Assembly (NCBI GenBank): GCA_018340805.1
Contig: JACMZG010000008.1
Span: forward strand, 14,185,657 to 14,249,656
Direction of reading: 5' to 3'
DNA length: 64,000 nt
Origin: Microvelia longipes
Taxonomy: Eukaryota > Arthropoda > Insecta > Hemiptera > Veliidae
In this document: positions 23,698 through 33,760 of the stretch, one piece after another
How positions within the stretch are numbered: position 1 is the first letter of the stretch
Layout: every line of letters starts with the position of its first letter
Made by a program: the position numbers and the translations under genes
Notes under the pieces: model-generated
What the model was told of the DNA's origin: nothing
Seen by the model: the letters and a program-made list of their open reading frames with translations, nothing else
The model's database searches: none

Positions 23698-24370
23698 GTT
23701 ACTTTTCCTCATTTATACCACGTAGTTATATAGGAAAAGTATTTTGTTAGCAAAAAAATCCAAAACCGGGATGTCCCCGGCATTGTCTCTTTGAGGTTTT
23801 TTAAGGCCTCCTATGTGGTTTTTACTAAGATGACTGTGAGTGCGTGTCTGTAGCCCCCAGTGTTTTTATGCTAGAGAGTTAAAAGTTTATACAAAAATCA
23901 GTCTATAGGTGTATTTGTGCTATCCGGGAAATACTTTTTTATGATGTCATTAACATTATGACAGCAAAAATTTTGAAAAATCATGAAACGCGGAAAAATG
24001 ATGTAATCGGATTATGATTTAGCGCGTCTATAGCAATGTATAAGATTAATATATGTGCGAAGTTTCATCTCAATAGCAGCATTAGTTTAGTTTTTATCGA
24101 ATTTGTATACGTCTGCATCGAGCGTGGTCAGAGCCAGGATGGGTGACTGCTTGGATTAAAACTGATGTATTTACTATCTATAGACGAGCAAAGCGAGTTC
24201 AAAGACCCCTGCAGTATAAATGTAATGACTTGTATATTCTGAGGACAAGCGAAGCGAGTTCCAAGTAAGATTGACAAGCGTAACGAATCCGATGTGACGT
24301 GGAAAAGTAAAACCGATACCCCGTACCCGCTTTTAGCATATGTTAATGCTTGTATTACTATTTGTTTTTA
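23698..24370 (+). repeat. Dispersed repeat with 5S rRNA-derived block, best + copy
   Basis: Order: ACTTTTCCTCATTTATACC, a stretch of AAAACCGGGATGTC, GGCCTCCTATGTGGTTTTTA, ATGCTAGAGAGTTAAAAG, TGATGTCATTAACA, AGTTTCATCTCAATAGCAGC, then the 5S-like block GCATCGAGCGTGGTCAGAGC-CAGGATGGGTGACTGC (about 24112-24150). After that come two GACGAGCAAAGCGAGTTC-type motifs and a CCGTACCCGCTTTTAGC tail. Confidence 0.75.
24112..24160 (+). repeat. 5S rRNA-derived segment
   Basis: GGATGGGTGACTGCTTGGAT preceded by GCATCGAGCGTGGTCAGAGC matches the eukaryotic 5S internal control region (box A/IE/box C order, with GGATGGGTGACCGC as consensus). Too short and diverged to be a functional 5S gene. Confidence 0.7.
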
Positions 24371-24519
24371 ATGAAATTTTCTAATTTTCACCATGCGGAC
24401 CGCATCGGGCGACTTAATTTACTCACGAAATTCATAGACAGTTCACTGTCGCAGTAGAATATAAATTTAGGGAGTAAAATAAAATAACTCAATACATATA
24501 ACGCAATGTTTAATCGTCA

Positions 24520-25080
24520 TTTGAAAAATTATTATACCTTTACACCTTGAAACATGTATACATTTTGAAATAAGAAGATCAATTGATACCATCACTTCTG
24601 TCATTCTAACAACCATAGGCGTCATTTTATTATGATACCATTTTAAGCAAAAATCGTAGACAAGCCATATTAAATTATATTAGTATACTTATTTATTACA
24701 TAATGGGATACACTTGCATCCCATTTCAGTTATTAACTCAAGTCAATAACTCATACACTTGAATTATTTTAAAGCACTTTAAAATTGAACTAATGAGATT
24801 AAAATTGGTCTTAATTTTTTCCGAAAAGCACAACTACAGCGGTAGACTGATTTTCGAACAAAGTATCAATTCTCTGGCATAAATGCACTAGGAGATATGA
24901 TGATAGCAGACACACTCACATACCGACAGACAACATTGTTAAAACCACTCAGAAGGTCTTACTAACACCTGAAACGGATAATTCTGGTGTCAACCCGGTT
25001 TCGAATTTTCGTGCAAACACAATACTATTCTTATATACCTACGGTATAAATGAGGAAAAGTAAAAATAGCTGAAAAAATG
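24520..25080 (-). repeat. Dispersed repeat (5S-associated family), reverse copy
   Basis: Inverted family boxes at 24790-25060: AAAAGCACAACTACAGCGGT, CACTAGGAGATATGATGATA, GAAACGGATAATTCTGGTG and ATATACCTACGGTATAAATG. It ends directly at an (AT)n tract. Confidence 0.6.
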
Positions 25081-25082
25081 TT

Positions 25083-25086
25083 TGTA

Positions 25087-25159
<73 letters not shown>

Positions 25160-25161
25160 AT
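25083..25161. repeat. (AT)n microsatellite
   Basis: About 75 bp of TA repeat at the end of a dispersed-repeat copy, an association seen repeatedly in this window. Confidence 0.9.
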
Positions 25162-25169
25162 ATGCACTA

Positions 25170-26995
25170 GAATTTTGTTCTAACACGTTTTTATTTGACG
25201 CGATCACTTTTGAACGTTTTCTTGGATCTAAATGATACTTAGCACAAAATTCGACCTTGACTCAGCGAAAATGTATGAAGTAGACACAGGGCCCCATAAC
25301 AACCAAGATGCCGAATGTTTCTAGTTTCTTTATAACTTAAAGGGTTGATAAAGTTGTTGTGAAGACAACAACATAATAACTGAGCTTTATTAAGGGACTT
25401 ATAAGTGTGATGCAGTAACAGGTATGAAGTAGGATACTGTGAAACATTGTCTTTCACTGAGTTGACCAAAATCTGAAATCACCAGAATGAACAATATGAT
25501 TATTTCATTTTATCTTTAAATGAAATGATTTGCATATAAAATCTAAAGTGATAGAAATCATTACGGCAATTATCGAAATATATTGGCTTTTATGATAGTG
25601 CATTACTTATCTGTTGAATTGCTATACACATTAGGGCAAGGAACAGCATTACAGCTTCAAACAGCGCGATCATCGAAAATCTTACGATCTATGTATAACA
25701 GTATGTCAGTAAGTACTAGAAAAGCTTTAAAAAAAACTATACGTCTATATCCGTATACTATGAAAAGTGTATTGGTATTTTTAAAGTGATAATCATAAAG
25801 CATACGAAGGAATAAGATCTGTGATAAGATGGACCAGGGAGGAGTCATGCACTGGGTCAATGTCCAGACCACAGCTCGCAGTGAAAGTTATCATGCAGAC
25901 ACGCAGGCATTACGACTAGATTCTTCACTTTCCTACCTTACATCCGACTACCTGCATCATCATCTAATAAGCTATACTAGTCCTAACCTTACCTCACTTC
26001 CTTTTATACTATGTATGCCACTGATTATTAGAATTTAGAGATTGATATTATATGATGATTAAAATACTTCCCAGGACATAGATTACACAAATAACACAAA
26101 GATCTAGATCACACAAGATCTATAGATTACACAATGATCTATTAATCAAATTAGTTGATAAATTATGATTTTTACAGAAAGTCGTATGGTTTTACGTAAG
26201 TCAATTAAAAGGTATAAATGTAAGAAGGTATTTCGTTTTTACATGATAAACATGATGAAATGGTACTTAGATGCATATAATACTGTGTCATTTGTAAATT
26301 TAATATACATTAACCACTATTCAACTTCCCTGAATTAGCTAAAATTACCTTTAAATAATCTTTAGCTCGCGGGCCATGGTAAAGAGACGTTCTTTATATT
26401 TTTATAATCATTTTATTCAAAGCTATTAATAGCAGATGAGGATAAAACCTGACAAGAAGACCTCTAGACCTCCGTTTCGCAACCTTCTTGATCCACGACC
26501 CAATTCTTACACTTTGTGCACGTTAGCAAGTTTTTGGGATTAGTTTTTTTTTAGATTTCAAATTATAGCCAAATTTGATGAACAAAACAAGACTTACAGA
26601 GTTCTGTATTACTAGAATATTATATAATAATATATAATACTATGCATAATTACTAGAATAGTAAATTATAATTTTTTATAATATTTATTATAATTGTGCA
26701 CAGTTGTTTAATTTATTGGAGCTTGTGACAAAGCATTCATACAGCGAATTATAAATTACTGCAGTATTAGTTTTTTTTCTATTTTAGAGGCTCTTGGGCT
26801 TTTTCTTGAAGTTGGGAACTGGGACAAACAGACACGAATCATAGTTTTATATTTATTCTAGTTATATTTTTAAGACGGTCAAAAAATTCTTGGACGGACA
26901 ATGCTCTTATTTGCAACTTATTTCCCATTTTTGCAAGCAAAAATGTGTTAGACTGAGTAGGAAACATGCTAGTTTTTTTTTAAATTAATTAAAAC
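25170..26995. other. Intergenic, no gene seen
   Basis: Short open frames around 25583-26038 lack motif support and codon structure. A second hAT-type box (CGTTTCGCAACCTTCTTGAT CCACGACCC) lies at about 26471-26502. Confidence 0.35.
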
Positions 26996-27017
26996 CATCA
27001 TTGAGTGATAAAATTAA

Positions 27018-27170
27018 ATTCAGACCAAATTGCCCAACCTTGGGCGGGCACTTTGCACAATGCCCATGCAAAGTGGGTAAAGAAGTTTATTTTTTCATAT
27101 GTTCCAAATTGCCCATGGAGGCCAGGCAATGTGCACAATGCCCGCATTTCCCATATGGCCTGCAACATAA
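27018..27170. repeat. Two GC-rich direct repeats
   Basis: CCAAATTGCCCA followed by GCACAATGCCC occurs twice, about 86 bp apart, in otherwise AT-rich DNA. The open frames here are out of step with any family I know. Confidence 0.45.
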
Positions 27171-27366
27171 AAAAGTTTTTATATAATTAAACTAGAAAAT
27201 AAAGTTAATAAAATATTTTCGTTTTGTTTTTTTCCTACATAAATTATTCCTACATATTTTTTAAAAATTTTATTTATAAATTAAATTTACTTTTTCCTAT
27301 CATTTTCTCGGCACCAAAAAATATGCGACCCAATTTTGGGTCGAGTCCCAAGGGTTGAGAATCGCA
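27170..27366 (-). mobile_element. hAT-like terminus, right
   Basis: Read inverted it starts CTGCGATTCTCAACCCTTGG and matches 22425-22605 over about 180 bp. Flanks TTCTACAT (left copy) and TTCTAGAT (right copy) agree at 7 of 8 bases, hinting at an eroded 8-bp target duplication spanning 22.4-27.4 kb. Confidence 0.55.
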
Positions 27367-27824
27367 GTTCTAGATGAGGCTTGTTACAACACCTCTCCCC
27401 CTTACTCTCTCCCTTAACCACTATTCTATCTAACTTCTCTGTTGAACTTTTGGTTAATAATTTAAAAATAATCTACCCGTTTATTTTTAAATTAAATAAC
27501 ATGGAATGTCCAAGCCTCCTACAATCACTGACAATTATAAAAAAACCAAAAGATATTTTGACTCAGTACTGACAGAAACAATGGAGTGTCACTTACAATG
27601 TTCCCACCGTAAAATCTATGTTAACAGAAAAACAAATTTTCAGTTTTTAAAAATTTAATAATAACAGACGTAATGTAGTTAGTTATTATTTATAATTCTA
27701 CTTGATAATAATTTAATTCTTAACATTGGCCTTCAATTAGTAATATAATTCATAATATTACATTGTACAAATGAGCATAGTAAAAGCTTGCTAGATCACA
27801 TGTTACCATAACTGAATCTTGGCC

Positions 27825-27892
27825 AACAAGTATAAAAGTGGACATAAGATCCTTCCCATTCTGTGTAGTCCTTGCACAGGTATTTATTACAT
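27825..27892 (+). promoter_or_regulatory. Possible core promoter and non-coding first exon
   Basis: AGTATAAAAGTGG at about 27828 is a good TATA box. About 30 bp on, a start site would fall near TTCTGTGTAGTC, and TTGCACAG-GTATTT further on could be a splice donor. The coding exon at 35776 begins right after a splice acceptor, so it needs an upstream non-coding exon. This is the best candidate seen but is unproven. Confidence 0.2.
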
Positions 27893-28010
27893 AATCAAAT
27901 TGCGCCGTTGCAGTTATATCGTTGTTTTTTTTCTACTTCTATAATACTCTTGTAAACCCTACACCAATATTTTTGAAGTCCAAACATTATATATAATTAA
28001 ATGAAAAGTA

Positions 28011-28405
28011 TCTCCACAAAATAAAAAACTTTATTGGCAAAGCGCTTTCAACCTAGCTAGAGGCCATCATCAGTGCAAAACCTAACAAACAAGTAGCAAT
28101 AAATCTTGACTATTCATAGATAGTCTAAATCATAGACTCACTCGTCTTCCTTTTATTTCTTCAACGGAATATATGTTTTATTTTACCTTTTGACTATATG
28201 TATTTTATTGTACCTTTTTATTTTAATCTAATTTTTAGCCCATCTGTTACCTTATTTTATTTTGTTACCTTATTATTTTATTTTTTATTTTTTGTATATA
28301 TCTTTTATTTATTCTATTGTTACTTGTTTGTTAGGTTTTGCACTGATGATGGCCTCTAGCTAGGTTGAAAGCGCTTTGCCAATAAAGTTTTTTATTTTGT
28401 GGAGA
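28011..28405. mobile_element. Inverted-repeat element with hammerhead-like motif (Penelope-type?)
   Basis: Nearly perfect ~91-bp inverted arms (28011-28102 and 28315-28405) enclose about 210 bp of T-rich DNA. The right arm reads CTGATGATGGCCTCTAGCTA then GGTTGAAAGCGC, and the left arm carries the same on the minus strand. CTGATGA plus GAAA are the two hammerhead ribozyme core boxes, known from termini of Penelope-like elements. A relic with similar ACTACCATCATCAGTGCC lies at 57330. Confidence 0.55.
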
Positions 28406-28879
28406 GAATTTTTATTAAATTATTTATGATGAACTCCATTCACGCTCATTCTCAAGATGTCCAAACATTATGTTTAACAATGTTATATCCAAAAAGTGAT
28501 ATGACAAGAATCATACAAAGCATGAAATGACAAGAATGATACAAAGTAAAATTTATTCAAAGTCAGAATGTAGGACCAAATTAGGACAAAAGAGTTTATC
28601 TAGCCTATAATCCTGTTTAACTATAACTAAGTCCTTCTACAATCTAGAGCACATACATATAATACGTATGTAGTCACGTAAGGATGAACACCCGCGTTCT
28701 ATTGGCGATCTTTTATACTTTACGATTTACCTATTTATTATTAAATCGTCTTAGACTACTAAGAATGTAGTCCCCTTAGACGACGTTTTATCTGTTTTTA
28801 TAATAAATTATGTGAGCTATGATACACTATATTGTTTTTATACGAATTCTCAAAGTAACATAAGCTTATGAGATTTCAA

Positions 28880-29260
28880 AAAATCCGAAAACGAGGATTT
28901 ATCATAATTATTAGTTTTTATGACGTTCTCAGTAGTTTTCATTATGCTGTGTTTGTGTCTTGCTGTGTTTATGCAAGGGAGTCGATACTTGGCACAAAAA
29001 TTAGACTTTCGGTTTATTTGTGCTGTCCGGATGATGATATCTTTCAGTCACGATACCCTTTTTTCCATAGGTTGAGTAATCAAAAATTAAAAAATAAATA
29101 TCGATCCACAAAATTTCATTTTAATATTGGCCAAAATTTTTAAAATATTGACTAACATTATACAATTTTTACGGCCTATAAATTTTAATTTGATTACTGC
29201 TTTTCACGTTCAGATTGCTGCTATATTGACAGATAGCAAAACGCATAATAAATTAGCAGT
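28880..29260 (+). repeat. Dispersed repeat (5S-associated family), partial
   Basis: ATCCGAAAACGAGGATTTAT, TTATGCAAGGGAGTCGATAC and TTTGTGCTGTCCGGATGATG follow the family order. There is no 5S block. An open frame (28868-29143) across it is incidental. Confidence 0.5.
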
Positions 29261-30440
29261 AGAAATTCCAAAGCTATTCAAAACTTTGTTTTAACGTTAT
29301 TGGAAAACATTTATATTTATAATTATAAAATATATGAAATCATCTGTCTAAATCATGACGTTTTACCACACATAATTTAAATTAACAAATAAAATAATAC
29401 ACCGATAAAATATAGAGCTATTCTCACATAAAACTATACTGATACTTTAGATAAACACTTTATTCTAAGGTCGAACAAAAGGAGTCCGAAGTCATAACAC
29501 CCTAGATTTTGGATAACCACTTTATTCCGGGGTCGAGCGCAGCGAAACCGATGTAATACTACTTTAGGCTTTGGATATTCATGACATAATGAGGACGGTT
29601 AGGGTGGCCGCAAAGCAATCCCCTACGCCGATGATTTGTGTCTGTGTTGAGAAATGGATCCACGAATGATCGATTAGCAATTACTTCCTGTCTTAAGCAT
29701 CGGGTTACCTTCATATTCTGAAAAAGCAAAGAGAAACCGAAGAAATAACATTCTGAGTATTGAGATGCTTTTACTTTCTGAGGACGAGCGACACTAGTCC
29801 GAAGTTTTTACAATCTTGATGTTGGGTCACTAAATCATAAAAAAGTTGAATCATAAACAGCAAGGGCATAAAATTAAAAGGACCTATAAAAATTGACAAA
29901 TATCCTGTAGTCTAGTTTGAATATATTTTAAATAAATAAATACAGATCCTTGTTTAACAATTGTTAAAGTAAGATAAATTATGACCATTATGATAATGCT
30001 GAAATTAAAATTAGAGCGGAAATAAAGTTGAAAGGTAAAAATATTACATGATAATTTACTGCTTAATCACTTTATAATGTTCTATTAAATCAATGCATTG
30101 TTAACGGGAACAATGCAAGCATTATAAAGAAACGAAATATATGTCAATGTCTTTTACAAAAACTAGTACTCTGTGCCGGGTTCATTACTCCCTCTCATAA
30201 ACCACGAGGTATATCATTCCTATGAAGAATTAGGATGGTAATAAGTGAAAATTGCCTCATAGTGCACCAAACAAACCTGTGTATCTTAGAAATACTTAAA
30301 TTTCTACAAAAAACATGATTCAAAATTATAATAAAGCCCAGAAGACATAAAATAAGTATTGATATTTACAAACTAGTATACTAAATGTAAATTTTGGGTT
30401 TTATTGTAATTTAATATTGGATTATCGTTTTTACAAATTA
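29261..30440. other. Intergenic, no gene seen
   Basis: AT-rich. It includes degenerate GACGAGCGACACTAGTCCGA tails of the dispersed family at about 29470-29810. Confidence 0.4.
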
Positions 30441-30446
30441 ACAACT

Positions 30447-30486
30447 GCTATCTTAAGCATATAGGTTTCTATATGCTTAAGATAGC
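30447..30486. repeat. Perfect 17-bp hairpin
   Basis: GCTATCTTAAGCATATA, six-base loop, TATATGCTTAAGATAGC. No U-tract or gene beside it, so not a recognisable terminator. Function unknown. Confidence 0.8.
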
Positions 30487-30925
30487 ATATAAAATTCCTC
30501 TCCATTTGAACAAATGTAACCTTCTGATGAAAATGCTTTAATGATGTGTTCACCCTTTTCTACCGACACCGAGATATCATCATTATCATGCGTTTCATCC
30601 TATGACTAGTTGGATGTTAGTCTCTTAAGTATGTTCGCGAAGAAATCAATACGATCTTTTGTTATTACTTTAACAAGATACTCGTGCTTTTCAGGGATTT
30701 AATTATTGATTTCAGTTCATTGACTAACCTGTATAAGTATAATCATGGTCATCAATGATGGTTTACATAGCTTACACAAGCTTTAACAAAGTTTCACAAT
30801 TTTTGCTGAGTCATTATTACGGATTACTGACGTTATGAAAAAAAATATTATCCGTGTAGCAAAACTATATCTAAAAATTAATATTTGTTCCAAGTTTCAA
30901 CTCTTTAGCAATGATTACAGACAAA

Positions 30926-31049
30926 TAAAATTATAACTAATTAAAAACTTCACAGTTTCAAAACTGATCCATTGACACTAACTAAGAACTTACATGACGA
31001 AGTCTACAGATGTGAAAAGCTTTTAATTATAAATCAGAAAACAACATTA
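30926..31049 (+). repeat. Dispersed repeat, copy 2
   Basis: Pairs with 8711-8845 in the same orientation (GAACTTACATGACGAAGTCT shared). Confidence 0.6.
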
Positions 31050-31343
31050 AAAATTAAATTTAAACTTAATCCTATGATACATATAAAGCTATTAATCTAT
31101 GCCCTTAAAAAGGGCATAGATCTTCCCTTTTTACGAGCATTTTCGATTTCATGAACTCGTAGATGCATATTCATAATGAAACTATAACCAACCTGATGGA
31201 TAGAGACATTCAAATGTGCTTCTTTAAATTGAAAAGAATTTTAATACAAAAAATCAATTAGTTTCAGCGATCAAGCTAAAACGTATTACACATATACTTC
31301 TGTATAAATCAAATAAAAAGGCGGAGTCAAAACAATTATTAGT

Positions 31344-32289
31344 ATTATAATACGACACTCGGCTAAAATCAATTGACACCCCGCCAAAAATTTGTGAGGG
31401 AAAGAATTCTATTGGCTCAGACCGACCCCGCTCTTTCCCCCTCCACTTTATGCCAACCTCGGTATAAAAAAATACCTTTTTCGTAAATAAAATCATAAAA
31501 AGGCAACACTGGTTGTAAATATTTGTAACCTCGCGTCGCTTTTATTTCCCTCATTGTGCATATTTATCTGTTCGAGTTCGTTTCGTTCCATTCCAATCTG
31601 TTTAATTCATCCAATTATTGCAGAGTTGTAATATGATCTGAGTGCCTATATTTGACGCATGGACATTGATGTATTCTTCAAGCATTTCTTGCTATTAGAG
31701 TACAGCGCAGGTTCTGTGCTCTGTCAACCAAAAGACAGCATTTTTTTCGAAAATGCTAATGTCTTTCAATAGATGACATTCTTGACTTTTTTAAGTCATG
31801 AATGCATATTGTGTCATATTATTTTTATAATATGAAACAATACGCATTCAATTATACAAACATGACACAAAAAAAAGCTGTTTATTTTGGAAAAAAGTAA
31901 TTATAGCTGACGATTTATTAAAATCGTCAACTTTTATCATAGAACTATTATGATCCATTGTATTACGTAATCAAAAACTTTAACTTCACTTAATTCATAC
32001 TTGCCACTATACACACACTTAATTCATACAACACTTAGGTAAATTTATAAGATACAACGATATTCCTACTTAAAAAGTAAATAAATAAATTTTTAAAAAT
32101 AAAAAAATACGATATCAAATAAAAACAAATCATAAAATTCAAAACATAACCTGACTTTCAGTGTTGCCAGAGTAGGGATTTTTCTTTGTTACTATAAAGA
32201 AGGGATTTTTTTATTTAAAAATGAGGGTTGAAAGCATTGAGATTTTGACGGGGTGTCAATTGATTTTAGCCGTGTGTCGTACTATAATA
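31344..32289. mobile_element. Long MITE, GGCTAAAATCAATTGACACC family
   Basis: About 47-bp inverted termini: left ATACGACACTCGGCTAAAAT then CAATTGACACCCCGCCAAAA. The right end, inverted, is GTACGACACACGGCTAAAAT then CAATTGACACCCCGTCAAAA. The interior has a 21-of-23 bp hairpin at 31800-31849, a shorter hairpin at 31909-31930 and no transposase. Longer relative of 21603-21779. Confidence 0.65.
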
Positions 32290-32474
32290 ATGATTATATC
32301 GTTTGATATTTATAATTTTATGGAAAAAAAAAAGATTTTGACTAATACATTTGGGAATTCGCAAATATTGTGGCAGTGTGCCACTTACAAAGGCCTATAA
32401 AATACAACAATGTGGCCAGAGAGAGACGCGAGGGCCGCTAAGTGACCCTCGTCCTAATATTCTATACAGAATTT

Positions 32475-32950
32475 TTAGCACAGGCAATGTGGCGAGCAAA
32501 GCCGACTCTTTCTTATTATCATTACTATTAAAACACCTTATCTAGCGAGCAAAGAGGGCCCATTTTTTATATTATTAATACAATCTCGCCTATTCTAAGC
32601 AATCTAGCGAGCGAAGCAAGCCTTTTTTATCATGTAAAATTTTAAATTTATTTATTATAAAATTATAAATAAAAAGAATAATACACGAAATGTAGCGAGC
32701 GAAGCGAGCCCTTTTTTATACACATTAATAACACATACAATCTAGGGAATGTAGCGAGCTTTAACCTTATACACTGCATTATTAACACAAGGAATCTAGC
32801 GTGCGAAGCGAGCCTTAGTGGAATATTTTTTAAATAAACTATGCAACTTAATGAGCAAGGAGAGCCCTTTTGTGATCGGGTATTTAAATTTTACAATACC
32901 AGCGTACAAATGTATTACTCTATCTATCGAGCGAAGCGAGTCCGTTTTCA
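32475..32950 (+). repeat. Degenerate GCGAGCGAAGCGAGCC minisatellite
   Basis: About seven to eight spaced copies of TCTAGCGAGCGAAGCGAGCC (clear at about 32544, 32606, 32693, 32795 and 32925; truncated at 32752). They are separated by AT-rich spacers containing TTTTTTATA and ATTAATA, with unit length roughly 50-85 bp. It follows a box (GTGGCAGTGTGCCACTTA) shared with 3540. Confidence 0.7.
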
Positions 32951-33549
32951 AACATTTTTATTTGATATTCCTCTTCTAATAAACTTGATTTCTTCGTTCT
33001 TGATGCAAAGCATTACTAGTATTCCCATCAATTTATGATATTCCGTACGTAACATTGGGAATATTCATATGAATAGACAAGCTAAGGTTCCTAACAACGT
33101 CTTAATATCAATTAATCACTAAAAATATACTTATGCTACAATTTCTAATAAAAATTTTTACAACAATGATGAAAGCCGAGGATCTCAAATCACTAGTAAT
33201 CATATTATATAAAGACGATCTTTTGCTAGCATTTAGCAACATGCTCGACCAAAAAAAGATTTAGGACAAAATGTGACATCGAAGAATTGCATAAAATTAT
33301 TAAGCATCTATCTCAAGAAATCATGACTTTGAAAACAATAGTATTATAGATATTAAAAGGGAAAAACTATTAAAAAGCAAGAAAAAGTTGAAATGACAAA
33401 ATAAATAGGAATATTTTGTTTTATGGGATATGGAGTGACGGAGGTAACGTTGAAGGCGTTACAAGAAGTTTTTAAATCAAAGCTTATATTAGAAAGCTGA
33501 GCTAAGTTGAAATTAAACATATTTCATTGCCACAAAATTGTTCAAAGTG

Positions 33550-33760
33550 TTTTATCCTCGTAGCCTCAGTATATTTATGCTGGAGGGTTGATACTTGGTA
33601 CAAAAATCTATGTTTGGGTCTAGTGTGCTGTACGGAAAATATTTGTTTATGCAGTCATAACTGACAATAATGACTTAGCAAAAATTTTGAAAATTTATAA
33701 AACGCGGGAAATGTTTTGATCGATTTGAAATCAAGCACACATGTAGTCATGTATTATTAT
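33550..33760 (+). repeat. Dispersed repeat (5S-associated family), partial
   Basis: TTTATGCTGGAGGGTTGATA, GGGTCTAGTGTGCTGTACGG and TTTTGATCGATTTGAAATC follow the family order. Confidence 0.5.

Noticed and set aside
24112..24160. Possible functional 5S rRNA gene
   Set aside because: Only about half of 5S is represented, diverged, and embedded in a repeated unit present several times.
27001..27190. Cysteine-rich small protein
   Set aside because: Two overlapping frames are both open across GC-rich direct repeats; neither has start context or homology.
32475..32950. CRISPR array
   Set aside because: Eukaryotic context, irregular spacing, spacers AT-rich and similar to one another, no cas genes.
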